Shown: in pieces, positions 1 through 12,378 of the stretch
Numbering within the stretch: the stretch's first letter is position 1
How the letters are laid out: each line of letters opens with the position of its first letter
NCBI GenBank assembly: GCA_001179505.1
Contig: CDMY01000759.1
Span: 186,919-232,624, forward strand
DNA from: Vitrella brassicaformis
Taxonomy: Eukaryota; Sar; Vitrellaceae
Direction of reading: 5' to 3'
Length of the DNA stretch: 45,706 bases
Notes under the pieces: model-generated
Database searches by the model: none
What the model was told of the DNA's origin: nothing
The model's input: only the letters and a program-made list of their open reading frames with translations
Translations under genes and position numbers: made by a program

Positions 1-16
1 GGGGGGGGGGGGGGGG
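1..16. repeat. Poly-G run at left scaffold end
   Basis: Sixteen consecutive G residues open the window, directly beside an intron of a truncated gene. A second G run closes the window. Together they suggest that the assembly stopped in G homopolymers and that this is a whole scaffold. Confidence 0.9.
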
Positions 17-1295
17 TAAGTGGATGTGTGTATGTGGCAGCCAGCACCTGAAAGAGTCTTTGAGGGTGATCTTTTGTTTCCTGGGGTTGGGCATGTACTC
101 CTCGTTGACCGCCGACACGCCGTTCTCAGTGATGATGATCGACGGCGGATTATACCTACACACAACCGCCCGCAACCACACAACCACACACGGGAATCCT
201 TTCCCCCCTACCCCACTGCCCTCACACACAGATGCGCACCGGTTTTGGACGTATTTGAGCAGCTGGGCCACGCCGAATGGCGCGGGGTAAAGCCAAATGC
301 TGGCTGCCTCTGGCCCGATGGGCACGCTGAAGCGCTCGTAGCTGCTGCCGTCCTCGTGGCTCTCGTAGAGGGTCGTGTACATGTTGAGACCTGCACACAC
401 ACATGCGCACAGAGAGAGACACAGAGAGACGTCTCTGTGTGTGTGTGGGGTGTGTGCGTAGGTACCGACCGAAGAAGTCGCTGGAGCCTTTGAGGAGCTC
501 CTTCTCGGCTGGTGTGAACACCTGCCATGGACACACACAAGGGTGTGTGTGTGTGTGTGTGTGTGCAGAGACACAGACGTACGGACCGGCATTTTCTTGC
601 CCCATCGTGCTTTGAGCGTTTTGGGGTAGTCGCCCAGATAAATCTACACACCCACACAGACACGCGCAACAGACATTCAGACGCACACACGCGCACACAC
701 GCATCATAATAAGCGGCCTTGACTCCTTGTGTCTGTTGTCTGGGACATACACACCGGGTCGGCGAACCAGCCGAGCTGTGAGTCGATGGCGCCCTGTGTG
801 CGGGTGACGTCCTTCGGGTCAGAGGGGTTGTGCGGCACTCGCCACTCTGATCCATGTCATGTGTCGAAGCAAAGGCAGACACGCGCATCACAGAGAGGGT
901 GTGGTATGGTCTGTGTCTGTCGAGGATGCTTGGTCATGGCAGGGCATGGGATGGCAGCCTACCGTGGTTGAGAGTGATGCCGATGCGCTTGCCCTTCCTT
1001 TGGTACTTGCTGCGGAACAGCTTCACTGCCTGATAGATAAGCACAGACACAACACCACACCACACACACCACACAGAGGAGGGGAGAAGTCAAGTGTGTC
1101 GACAGGCATTCTCGATTCGGTGGATGGATGGATGGATGGAAAATATGGACCTTGCCGTGTGCGAGCAGCACGTGGTGGCCGCACTTGAGGTCGTCCGCCG
1201 TGGACTTGACGCCGGGCGCGTGAATGCCCAATTGGTACCCCAGCTTGCAGAAGACCCAAGGCTCGTTGAACTGAGTGATACAATCAACGAACAGA

Positions 1296-1336
<41 letters not shown>

Positions 1337-1487
1337 GTTGGGGGGTTGTTGTGGGTGGGGGTGGGGTGGTGGCCATACGGTGATGAAATCGTCAACATGG
1401 TCAATGAACTCGGAGAAGACCAAGTCGGCGTACTTCACGTAGGCGTCCACGACCGACTTCTCACGCCAATCCAAACCTCTGCACACA

Positions 1488-1520
<33 letters not shown>

Positions 1521-4500
1521 GGAGAGAGAGAGAGAGGGAGAGAGAGAGAGACGTGTGTGTTGGGGTGCTTTGTGGGCAGGTGCTTACGCGGGAAGGTCCC
1601 AGTGGTAGAGTGTGACCAAAGGCTGCATCCCGTTCTCCTTGGTCGCCTTGATCACATCCTTGTAGAAAGCCACACCAGCCTACACACACACACACATTCG
1701 CACACAGAGGGATGCGATGTGTCGCGTCGGTGTAAGCAATGAACGTGTGTTGTGCACCTGGTTTCTCTTGCCGTGTGGCATGAGCCGTGACCACGAGATC
1801 GAGAAGCGGAAGGCGTTGAAACCCGAGCCCTTCATCCGGGCCATGTCGCCAGCGTACTTGTGGAAGAAGTCACAGGCAACGTCACCCTGCACACACACAC
1901 ACACACACACAGACCCTGGTGTGTGTAGTGATGTCACTGTGTGGCTGGGGGGAGGGTCTGGCGTACTGTGTGTCCGTTGTGGGCCTTCTCGGCGTGTGTG
2001 AATTCGTCCCATATCGACGGCGCGCGGCCGCCCTTATTCCACCCGCCCTCAACCTAACCACACACACACACACAGACACACACTCGCCGTAAATGTGTGT
2101 GTGATGTGATGTGGAGTGAGAGTGAGTGCCCACCTGGTAGGCAGCTGTAGCCGTGCCCCACATAAAGGGCTTCGCAATGCCGCTGCCCTCCACCTGTGTG
2201 TGAGAATGATGCAGACAGAGTGGGTGTGGGTGTGGATGCGCAGGTTAGCAGGGTGGTGAGCACCTGCCTACCTACCTTCTGCACAGCCGTGGCTAGCAGC
2301 GGCAGGATGCCCTGCTCATACGGCATGTTTGGCGCCTTCGCCATGCCGTTGGGCTTGAGGAGGAGGTTGTCCGCGGCGGCATTGCAGGACCACCCCTTCT
2401 TGACGCACTCGTGGACAGCCCTGATCAGGTGCTTGAACCAGTTTCCCGACTCCTGAATATGACATATGAGCACATTGATGGACACGCGCGCCAAACTGTG
2501 TGTGCCTGTGTGTGTGTGTGTGGTTACCTTGATCTTTCGCTCCTTCTTGCTGTCGTCAGAGACGCTCATCAACCCCACCCTGACAGACAGACACACAGAC
2601 ACACATCCACAGGCAGATGGAGGTGCGCACCCTGCACACCCTGCACACATACGTACTTGCCGCTGCTCATCTGCACGGCGGCCTTGGGCACGTCCACGAG
2701 CGACCAGGCGAACATGCCCCCCAGCCGGACACCGCGGTGCAGCGCCGCCATGGCCAGCTCAAACATCGTCATGTGATAGTACCAAATCCTGATTCACCCA
2801 CACAGACACACAGAGAGAAGGAGAGAGAGAGAGTGTGTGTGTTGGGAGTAGAGGGGGTGGGAGGGGGTACCTCTGTTGGTCGTTGAGGAGCGCCTTCTCT
2901 GGCAGATAGTCCTCCATGGCATTCACAAGGCCTGCGGCGTAACAATCAGACGACGGAATTCTGAATGCACTCCCCCCCCACCCAGACCAGACCCCCACCC
3001 ACTGTCTCACCCATTTGTGTGACGAGAATCTCTTTAGGGTTGTATTCCTTCTGCAGCTGCTGCAGCGCCTTGCCCAGGGGGGCGTGCTCGATCGCCCGCA
3101 GCCACACAGACTGGTCGCTCGCCCCGCTGACATGCCAACGCACACACACACTCATCCACAGACTCATACTCATCCACACACTCGTCACGCAGTCAGTGGT
3201 GGGTACTTGAGTGTCCCATAGGTGGCGATGCCGACGAAGTCTGGCTTCGCGTCGGCCAGCAGTGTCTTCTCTTCGGCGGTGAGCCACCCACCGCCACCAG
3301 AAGACACCAGAGGCGAAACCGACGTGCGGAAGATCTGCATAAGAAAGAATGGTGACATGACGGCGCGTGTGGGTGTCGTGGGTGAGTGGTGGGTGAGTGG
3401 GGCTTACGGGGTCGAGGAAGGTCTGTTTCTGGAAGTCGAGTGCGTCCCGTCCTTGGTCGTCTTTTCCAAGGATTTCTGCCTGCAGACCTGTGTGTGTGTG
3501 TGTGTGTGTGTGTAGTGAGCGCACAACCATACACAAGTGTGCGTGCGTTCGTGTGTCTGTGTGTCGGTGTGTCTGTGTGGTGGGAGAGAGACCTACCACC
3601 TTGTGAGCACTCCGCTGCGCCCGACATGAGGACGTCGCCAATCTCACTCGCCGTGCGGCCCATATCGCTCGTCTGCCCTCACACTCACACACACACGCGC
3701 ACAGAAGCGATGTGTCTGTGCTGCGTGTGCGTGTGTGTGTGTGGGTGGGTGGTAGAGTTTCCATGCCTTCAGGTAGCAGTTGTTGATCCCCTCCGGCGCG
3801 TCGGGCCCATCCGCCCTGTAAGTGAAGAAGAGGCAGCCGTCGTGGCCCTGGCAGGCCACGCGGCACTCGGCAGGAGACGCCGCGTGGACCTCAAACACAT
3901 CTGAACCACACGCCCACAACCCACAGGCGCACAAGTGGGTTTGCGTGTGGGTGCTGGTGAGTGGGTTGGTAGGTACCATAGCCGTAGAAGTCGATGCCCT
4001 TTTCGATGCAGGCATCTTCGCCCGAGGGCTCTTGCAGCGCACGGAGGTACTCTGTCCACCGCACACACGGACAGAAAGAGCGTCTTGACGGTGTGTGATC
4101 TGTCTGTCTGTCTGTCTGTGTGTGGGGTCGTTTGCTCGCCTGTGGTCGTGTAGTTGGTCTCTTGCAGCCGCCTGCCCTTCCCCGCCGGATGGGCATATGG
4201 GTGGTCCGACGCTGCACACACACACACACACACACATCCACGGTCACTCATTGATATGGCTGCCGTTGTGTGTATGTTATTGCGGGTGTGGTGTACCGAC
4301 CGAGGGACAGCGTGAATCCGATCTTCTTGCCGCCGCCGTCCTTGGGGGCCTTCTTCCGGTGCACATCTACCGCCTATATCGACACGCAGATGTGTGTGCT
4401 GGTGCCTGGTTTGGGAGAGAGCCTGCGCCCCACCCACCCTTGCGTGTGCCAGCAGGAGCGACCGTGCGCACTTTTCGACGTCGCCCTCGCCGCCACGCAC

Positions 4501-5826
4501 AAACGGGGGAACTGCACATCAAACACAACACACAGAGAGGTCGCGTGGGTGTGGTGTGGGTGCTGTCTGTGTGGCGTGTCTGGTGGCCATTTACTTGTGC
4601 CTTGGTGGTACCCAAAATGGCAGATGGCGTAGGGGTCGTGGATCTACGTAGTAACACACAATGGTCAACATGACTGAGTGCGTAACTGCGCGCAGGTGTG
4701 TCGTACGGTGATCCACGTGTTGACGGAGGGCAGGCCCGTGTACATGACCTCGGCAAAGGCCGCGAAGTCGTCCACAGTCGACTTCACGCGCCAGTCCTTA
4801 CCCCTAAACAACACACCACACCACACCACACCACACCACACACGCGCACACATGCATAGACACATCCGTATCTCTGTGCGCACCCAACACGCCTCAAGCA
4901 TACTGTGGCATGTCCCAGTGGTAGAGTGTGGCGATCGGCTCCATGCCGTTGGCCTTTATGGCCTTCACCAACCGCTGATAGTACGAAACACCTGCACACA
5001 GGCGGCACAGGCGCCACATACGGGTGTGTGAGGCCATCGATCCATCCATCCACACCTTTGTGGTTGGGCTTGTTGTCTTTGGTCATGACTCGGGACCAGC
5101 TGATGGAGAAGCTGACGGATGGCGACAACGATACCACAATCAATGGGACACAGAGAGCGTGTGGTGCCTGCCCATTGGCACGTGTGTGTTGCCCTTTTCT
5201 CCTTCTCACTGGAAAGCGTCGAAAGCCATATCTTTAGCCTTGGCGATGTCCTGCTCGAACTTGTCGTGGAAGCCAGCGCCTTCACTCTGGCACACACGCC
5301 ACACACACACACAGACGAGCAAACACCATCCACACCCCATGTGTGTGACGCTGACGCTACCCACGCCCACCGCACCGGTTTCCTGCCCGCCTTCTTGTCG
5401 GCCGCGTCCCACACGCTGTCGTGACGGCCATCACCAGACGAATGACCCTCCACCTGCAGAAGAAACACACACAATCACACACAATCACACAATCACACAA
5501 CACACAAAGTGCAAAACGCCCCGCCTGCCCCGACACACACACAACGACCCCCAGCGGTGCACCTGGAAAGCGACTGTGGAGGTGCCAAAGAGGAATTTCC
5601 GGCCCTCCTTCTTGCCCTTTTCCACGGCAGCGGTCAGTGCAGCCAGGAGGTTCTCCTCCGGCGGCAGGGCCTTGTCGTACTTGTGCCAGGGTTTGTTGAC
5701 GAGGCCCTTGAGCGCCTCGTCGACGTGGCACTGGTGCGAAATCGCCGCTGGCCGGAAAGAAAGGGCGGCCAAAGGCGAGGAGGCCAGCAGGAGGAAAGGG
5801 AAACCAAAGGTCAGTTGGGGCTGCAT
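1..5826 (-). CDS. Secreted tandem GH1 (beta-glucosidase-like) protein, first domain degenerate with inserted PAN/Apple domain; 3' end missing
   Basis: Start ATG at 5826 is followed by a hydrophobic signal peptide ([13 protein letters not shown]), so the protein probably enters the secretory pathway. Many short introns interrupt it. GH1 domain 1 runs from about 5610 to 2560 and shows [27 protein letters not shown] and FAWSLVD. Its acid/base motif TxNEP reads T-I-H-D-P (near 4640) and its nucleophile motif ITENG reads VTQMG (near 3020), so both catalytic glutamates are replaced. A PAN/Apple-like, Cys-rich segment ([32 protein letters not shown], about 4050-3610) sits inside the barrel. GH1 domain 2 (about 2190 leftward) has [25 protein letters not shown], an intact FNEP (near 1265) and ITENG (near 135), and should be active as a beta-glycosidase. 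The last visible exon ends at 48, so the C-terminal WSLLDNFEW region is off the scaffold. The substrate cannot be told from the sequence. Confidence 0.85.
1293..1336. repeat. (CA)n/(GA)n compound microsatellite in an intron
   Basis: An uninterrupted CA tract runs into a GA tract inside a GH1 intron. On the coding (minus) strand it reads as CT then TG just upstream of the acceptor. Confidence 0.85.
1482..1551. repeat. (CA)n/(GA)n compound microsatellite in an intron
   Basis: A second long CA plus GA tract lies in the next GH1 intron. On the coding strand the CT/TG side abuts the acceptor CAG. Confidence 0.85.
4052..4139 (-). other. GC-AG intron in the GH1 gene
   Basis: On the minus strand the exon ends ACCACAG and the intron begins GCGAGC; it ends GGACAG before the exon encoding [13 protein letters not shown]. 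No GT donor nearby keeps the frame. Confidence 0.6.
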
Positions 5827-6054
5827 TGCTGATCAAAAAAGTGCCTGCGTACTATTGTTTCGTACCTCCGAGCTCTCTCTATTCCTGCTTTGATTTTCCC
5901 TTTTAGGCGCACGTCTTTCCCGCCCTACTCCTTCAGCGGCCGCGTGTCGATTTCCGGCATCGACGACCGCCCCCTGACGCGCATCAACTTCCCGGGTGGT
6001 TCTCTCGCTGATGTGCCCTTCCTCATCCCGACCCAAGGCAGCCAGCGCTCAGTC
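5827..6054. promoter_or_regulatory. Divergent promoter region, GH1 gene / RNase H-like gene
   Basis: The two CDS starts are separated by about 228 bp. The right part (from about 5902) is open in the frame of the RNase H-like gene and could be coding if a non-ATG or unseen upstream start is used. No AAGCTCGCAG motif was found here. Confidence 0.45.
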
Positions 6055-7114
6055 ATGACACAAGACACCCTGCAGCGCAGCGGCCTTCAAGACCACTTCC
6101 ATCCCTTCAGCGAGAGGGATGTTGTGATGCTGCTGGATGACAACAATCGCCCCATCACGCCTCTCGGTGCTGTCACGTTCCTCGCGTCAGCCAGTGCTCG
6201 AGCAGAAGATCGCCATCCCGTCACCTTCTTCGTGGTGCCGGGCTCACTGCTCAATGTCATTGGCGACGACTCCCTCAAAGCTGTGTCTGGCGGCGACCTC
6301 GTGGTGGTGGGACCAGACGGCGCTACAGGCGATGGGCAGTATTGCTTCCACGCCTTCTCCCCGCTGCCGGTCGTTGAGGCGTATGCCGCGTGCTCGAAAG
6401 CAAGCTGGGGCGTCTACGTGGAGGGCTTTGTGCAGGACAGGTACCTGAGCGGGCTGGCAGCACAGCACACCTCATGTACCGACCTCTCCTTTTGATTCAT
6501 TTGCAGCGGTGTGGTGGATGGAGGCCAGACGAGCAACCGCGCCTCGCTGTGCGCCATCGTGAAGGCAATCAAGCACTGCTGGTACTGGTACGCCACACGC
6601 GCACAGACGCAATACGTCGCAGCCATATTGCTCGTCCTTCGTCTGGTGCGATTGTTGCGTTGCAGCGACGATGAGCGTCTGAGTTGCCGCCCTGCGGTGA
6701 TCCACTCCTGCTCGGAGTACGCTGTTAGGTGTGCCGTCGAGTGGCTGCATAAGTGGCACACCGGATGGAGGAAGAGCGACAAGAAGGTGACATCACAGCT
6801 GCCACGGGGTGTTCCGGCTGGAGCCGTCATCATGGCAGCTTGTCTGTGTGTGTGGTGCCTTTGATTGCAGCCCGTGAAGAATCGGGATCTCATCGAGGAG
6901 ATCGATGAGCTGATACAGGTACACACACAGAATGCTCTTCCATCGACGTACATGACGCCGGACATACGGATGCCTTCCTCGATCCTAGGTGAGGCAGGGG
7001 CAAATGGAGCCTGCCGCGCTGCAGTTTGTCCACGTGCGCGACGACGGCCCAGGAACCTCGCGGGCGAGGGGACTTGCACATGCTGTGCAGGGGGCTCCAC
7101 ATAGAAACACCTGA
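6055..7114 (+). CDS. RNase H-fold protein with degenerate catalytic residues
   Basis: Five exons keep phase: 6055-6440, 6507-6581, 6666-6786, 6871-6918 and 7025-7114, giving about 239 aa. Residues encoded from 6507 onward match bacterial RNase HI closely: TSNRASLCAIVKAIKHC, then SEYAVRCAVEWLHKW and GWRKSDKKPVKNRDL, the last almost identical to the well-known GWKTADKKPVKN handle region. A VVVGPDG segment could supply the first Asp. The Glu of NRMEL is Ser (NRASL), the Asp of TDS is Cys (HSCSEY), and the C-terminal His/Asp segment reads VHVRDDGPGTSRARG, so nuclease activity is doubtful. The N-terminal 120 residues match no family I recognise. The start is uncertain: 6055 is the first in-frame ATG, but the frame is open back to about 5902, just after a possible acceptor TTTTAG. 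Binding of RNA/DNA hybrids without cleavage is one possible role (inference). Confidence 0.65.
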
Positions 7115-7664
7115 CCGAATGTAATGTGGATGGCTTTTTGCTCCTTTGTTTCCATATTTGCCGTGGCCGGCCGGCCGGTGGCTGCTATAAATGTGAATGA
7201 GGCGATCGATGGGATCATGCAAATCGGTGCCGTCTACGTACTTACGTGTGCATGGATATGTGCATGGATAGATGGATGGAAGCCGCCGGCCATGCAGTGC
7301 GTGCCAGTGTACGCTCGAGATGAGGGTGGGCGTACATATATATACCGTTCGTTGTATACACTTTCTTCGGGTGAATGGATGGTTGGTTGGTTTACGCTCA
7401 GGACTGTGACGGTGAGACACTCTAAATGTTCATGCAACACTCAGAGTGTCTGCACACACACACACACATCTATCTCCAGCCACCAACACAATGAACCTGC
7501 TGCTTAGATTTCGCCTCGGCGTGTGCCAAAAAGGAAATCAGCCATCAGTTATTCATCTTTCGATCAATCCATTCACCGTCAGTGTCATCAGCCACGCGCA
7601 CACACGCAATGGACCGCCCATGTGTGTCTCTTTCTCTCTGGCTGTCTGTGTCTGTCTGTGTGCC
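7115..7664. other. Convergent intergenic region
   Basis: This holds the 3' ends of the RNase H-like gene (+) and the LCCL gene (-). It contains an AT-rich patch (CATATATATACC near 7332) and short CA and ATGG repeats. I see no gene or RNA here. Confidence 0.5.
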
Positions 7665-10600
7665 TCATGGGTCATCGCTGTCTGGTATTGGCTGTGCGAT
7701 TCGTTGGATGGTGAGTGCCATGAGTGTGGTGTGGCTGCGGGCACACACACTCTCGCGCGACGCGCCGCTCGCCATGCACTCTGCCGTCACCGATATGCTC
7801 TTGTCGTCCACTGTCACCTCACCACTCGCCTGCACACACACAACAGCCGCACATATGTGTCGTCCATCCATCCATCCATCCATGTGTTGTGATGTGATGT
7901 GGGTGGGTGGGCCACCCAGTAGATTTGTCCTGCGGCCAACTTCTTGTGCTTGACAAACGACACGCCGTTCACCTGCACACACACACAAACACACACACAC
8001 ACACACATCGACAGGCTGCCCATGGTGCCGTCCTCACTGACTCAATGAATAAATGACTCACCTGGAGGTCGAATGACTGTTTGGTGGTGCCCTCCTTGTG
8101 TGTGTGTTGCGGTGCCAAAGTGGCGCACGGGCTGCCGATCTGGGCCTGCACGAGGTATCGTCCGGTCGGCAGCCCGGCCACGGTCCAGCTGTTGGGCGTG
8201 CAGTCGACTCGCTGCTCGCGGCACTCCTGCGTCTCGGGGGCCGGCGGGAAGGAAATTCCATAACTGTTGAGGGGGTCGGTCGCCGCTGCCGACTTGTGGG
8301 GGCAGTGCACGATGTTTCTGTGGGCGTCTCTTGTCCAGCCGAAGACTGGCGTGCCGACTTCAGCTTTGGTGGACCGCTCCTGGCCGTTGTCAGCGATGAA
8401 GCCGGCGGGAGTGGGGACGCCGCTGGGCTGGAACGAGAAGGCGAAGCTGATGGCGCCCTTTTGCTGTGCCGTCTTGATACACGCGCGCCCCGGCACCCGA
8501 CTGCCGCACGGCAGCACACACGAGGGGGCGGCACTCGGCCACTCGTACTTGAGCACCGCACCACTCTGACACACTCACACAATGAATGACACACAGACGA
8601 TGAGGTGAGGCGTCTCTTTCTCTGTGTGTGTGTGTTGATCGACCTGAGTGAGTTTGACGAGGATTTCCTTTTGCTGGTTGGGCAGCGTCGACACGGCGGC
8701 GATCTCTGCGGCCGCCCAGGTGCCGTTGGCCACTCTGACGTCTACCTGCATGCCTGCGGCGGGCTGGAAGGAGGGCGGCGGCGTGAGCGATTGAAAGGCC
8801 AGTGCATAGCCCGACGGGCCGCGAAGCGACGACACCCCGCGACGCGAGACGCCCTTGCTGAAGCCCTTTGGCTGCGGGCCGACAATCGTCACGTAGAAGT
8901 CGCAGTGGCCACTCGAAGACGTCACGCCACACGCACCGCTGCAGTCAGTTAAGCAAAGACAGACAGACAAGAGAGAGGTGCGTGTGTGTCTGTGTGGTGT
9001 CTGTGTGTGTGTGTGGTGGGTTTAGGTGGTTGGGTGTGGTGACTTACCTGTGGATGGCGGCCTTGCAGAGGTTTGACTCGGCTGCGTACAGTCCGTCGCC
9101 GTACACCGATCCCTTGCGGGCGGCCAGACACTCGCTGACGGGCGGACAGGAGAAGGCGTACACCGACCCTTCCTCGACCGGGTGGACCTGACAATCAGTC
9201 ACACATCACATCAAGTAGGTCAAGACACACACTCATCCATCGAATCGGTCAATCTATGTGGCTGTGTCTCCCTCTGTGTTAATCGTTTGTGTGTGTGGCG
9301 TGGCGTGGCGTGCCTCGGGGATCTTCTCGAGTGTGGTTGTGCAGTCGATGTGATGGACGTGTGTGGGTGCGTTGCCACTGGCGGCCGTCTCGGGTGAGCA
9401 TGGTGTGCCGATGAAGTCGAAGCTGCCGCCCGTGAACTGCCCGTGGCCGCTCATCGCCGTCACCGTCGCCGTCACGCGACGCGTCACGATCGGCCGCGGC
9501 AGTCGATAGTCGCGCACCGAGTTGCTCGAACGAATCGAAAACACCTGAAAGTCAAGACATAAGTAAGGAGAGTGTGTGATGTGACTGTCCATCAGTGTGT
9601 GTGTGCGTGTGCCTGTCCGGTCTCGTCGGGTTCGTCGGTGGTGGTGAGGCGGATCTCCGACGGACGGTTGACAAACGAGTCCAGCGGCTTGAACTAAGAC
9701 ACACACACAGAGAGAGCAATGGACTGACGTGTGTGTCTGTGTTTGGTGGCTCACTTTGAATTCGTTGATTTGCACGGGTTTGGAGAATTTGACAGTGATG
9801 CTCTCGTACACGCCGCCCGCGCCGACACTCGACCGCCACACGCCCAGCGGCCCGTCCGTGTGACGGCCACTCAGACCTGACACACACACAGATGGATGGA
9901 TGTGTGTGTGTGTGTGTGTCTGTTTGTGTCTGTGTGTGGCTGGCTGACCGTATTGGAAGCTGAAGTCGTCCCCGGCCTGCGATGACGCCTCGCAGCCGGC
10001 GTAGGTGTCGCTGTTTGGCCGCGAGAGGACGACCGTCTCGCCCCCGCAGGCCTCCTCGCCCTTCGGCTGCGGCTGGTCGAACAACAGCACGAAGGGCCGC
10101 GAGTGCGTCACGGCGAGGCCGACGTCGCCGGCCGGCGAATCCACATAGTGCACGCCCAAGATGCGCGAGCCGACGGCCCTGTCCGCCTCAGTGCGCCTGG
10201 GGCCCCTCGAGAGCAGGTGCAGGAGGTCGTCGGTCGCGTGGAAGTGCAGAGGCCGCTCCTCGCATGACGCCACGGGCAATGACTCACCCTGAACCAATTC
10301 ACATGGACGGATGGATGGATGTGTGTGGATGTGTGTGTGTGTACCGTTTGTGAGAGGACGAACAGCTTGGCGGGCATGTTGGTGGTCATTGTGAGTTTGG
10401 TGCCGACGGCCGGCGTGGCGTTGGTTCGGAGCATTCGCATGTTGACGTACTTGAGAGGCAAGTCCGCCAGCACTGTGGTGCTGTCGGCCATGAAGGCGGC
10501 CTCCCCGTTGGCGGCGTACCCGAGTTGCCACGTGGAGGGGTCGAAGCCGCTGAGCTTGAGGGCCGGGGGCGGGTTGGTCTTGAAGAGGGCCGACGGGGGC

Positions 10601-12378
10601 ACCACACGCTCAGACATGACACCCTCTATCGACCACAGCAACCTGTGGGTCATCGATGACACACACACATAGAGGACACACACACATGGAGGTCTGTCTG
10701 TCTGTCTGTCTGTGTGGTCCATTGGTGCCCTTCTGACTTGATAGTGGCGTCGTAAGGTTTGTTCCACCGCATGTGACTCGAGTGAAAGAACTCCAACCTA
10801 CACACATCGACACACACATCCAATCCACTCGTGTGTGTTTGTCCATCCATCCACCCCCACACAGACAGACCTGATTTTGTATTTCTGTCCGCCGACGAGC
10901 TTGATGGGCTTCTCCGACGTCGCTTTGCGCGTCTCGTCCTTGCCAGGCTGCGGGCCGAGCAGCGGGACGGGCTCGTCGGTGAGCTGTGGGGAGGGCGGTG
11001 GCGGCATGCGGTCGACAATGACGGCGTCCTGGCTGAGGAAGAGACGGCACCCTCCTGAGGCGATCGTGGTGAAGTGGTAGTAGCCCGTCTGCGGCGCCAG
11101 CACGTAGCCGTCCCACCGGGCGCTGAAGGCCGAAATGGGCACACCCTCGATCGGCGTCTTGTGGAAGAACTCAAAGTCAACATCTAAACACACATCACAT
11201 GGCATGGATGACACACAGACACATCAGATCAGATGACGTGCATATCTCTGTGTGTCTTGACTGATTGACTCACTCACTCACTTGGGTCGTCTCTGTACTT
11301 GGCGTCGCCGCTGAAGGTCGCACCGCTGAAGTACACGGCCCGGAGACCGTCGGCGAAGGGGGACTCCTCGTAGCCGGGCAACCCCTCACCTGTGTGTGTG
11401 GTGTCTTGTCGTCTTGTGTGTGGTGTCCTGTGTGTCCTGTGTGTGAGCTACATACAGTTCTTGGAGTTGAGTTCCATGCTTTCCTCTTCCTTCTGCCGCT
11501 CCATCTCCAACGTCGATATGGCACTCTGTGGACTCAGTCAGCACACCAACCAACGAGTGTGGGTGTGCCCGTGTGTGTTGTGTGTGTGAGAGGCTGACTG
11601 AGTGACCTTGATGGTTTGTATCTTGTTGATGTTTGCCTCGACGCCCGCGATGCAGTGGTTGCCCTTGTCCAGCAGCGATTCGACCTTTGAGATTTGGGCA
11701 CCGACCGCCTCGTGCTCGGCACCGCACACCGTCTCGTAGATGGCTGACACACACATATATACAGCGTGTGTTCGTCTGTGTGGTGTCTGTGTGTCTGTCT
11801 ATTAGCCCACATACCTTCTTCCTTCATGAGTCGGCCGCTCTCGTGGTTGAGTCGGTCGAGGACCACGCGGGCCTGGCTCGTCAGCTCGGTGAAGGCCTCG
11901 CTTGCGGACGAGCGGACGGCGTCGTAGTCGACCACCGGGACACAGTAGTTCCAGCCGTCTGGCCGGCCCTTGACCACCCGCTCATAGTAGCACCTGGTGA
12001 CACACACACACAGACAAACCGAGACATGGATGTGTGGGCATGATGTGCGTACCACTCTCGTCCGGTGGCGCCGTCCGGGTTGGTGGCGTCGGTGCAGTCC
12101 GTGTAGGTCAGGCCGTCCTGCGCAAACGCCGCAGCGCACAAACGACCGTCGATGGTCTTGCGGTGCTGCTGACGATAACGAGTCAATGCCGCCAAAGGCT
12201 CTGCATACACAACAAACACAAGCACATGCAGTGACTGCTTGTGTTGTTTGTCTGTATGTCTCTCTGTGTGTGTGCTTGTCTTGCCTCTGTCGTATCCGAC
12301 GTCTGTGATGGGTGGAGCTTGCTCGAGACTCTCAGTCACGAGGAGACTCACAAGCACCGACAGCAGCAGACTCGACAT
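7665..12378 (-). CDS. FNPA/CCp5-like secreted multidomain protein (Fn2, coiled coil, PA14, discoidin-like, LCCL)
   Basis: ATG at 12378 starts a clear signal peptide (SSLLLSVLVSLLVTESL). Exon 2 and the next exon encode a fibronectin type II-like module: CAAAFAQDGLTYTDCTD, then REWCYYE and WNYCVP. A coiled-coil stretch follows (about 11920-11480). Next is a PA14 domain (about 11180-10630; ARWDGYVLAPQTGYYHF, LVGGQKYKIRLEFFHSS). A discoidin/F5-8C-like domain follows (about 9880-9480; ESITVKFSKPVQINEFKF). Then comes an LCCL domain (about 9150-8780; GSVYGDGLYAAESNLCKAAIHSG). A Cys-rich C-terminal region ends in DSDDP at 7667. From family knowledge, this set resembles apicomplexan FNPA, a member of the LCCL/lectin adhesive-like family found on sexual stages. 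The product should be extracellular or in a secretory organelle and bind carbohydrate or partner LCCL proteins (inference). The first intron (12201-12284) is GC-AG. A rearranged inverted copy lies at 18235-20029. Confidence 0.85.
12201..12284 (-). other. GC-AG intron in the LCCL gene
   Basis: The exon ends GACAGAG and the intron begins GCAAGAC on the minus strand; the acceptor is TATGCAG before the exon encoding EPLAALTRY. GCAAG is the usual consensus of GC donors. Confidence 0.7.
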
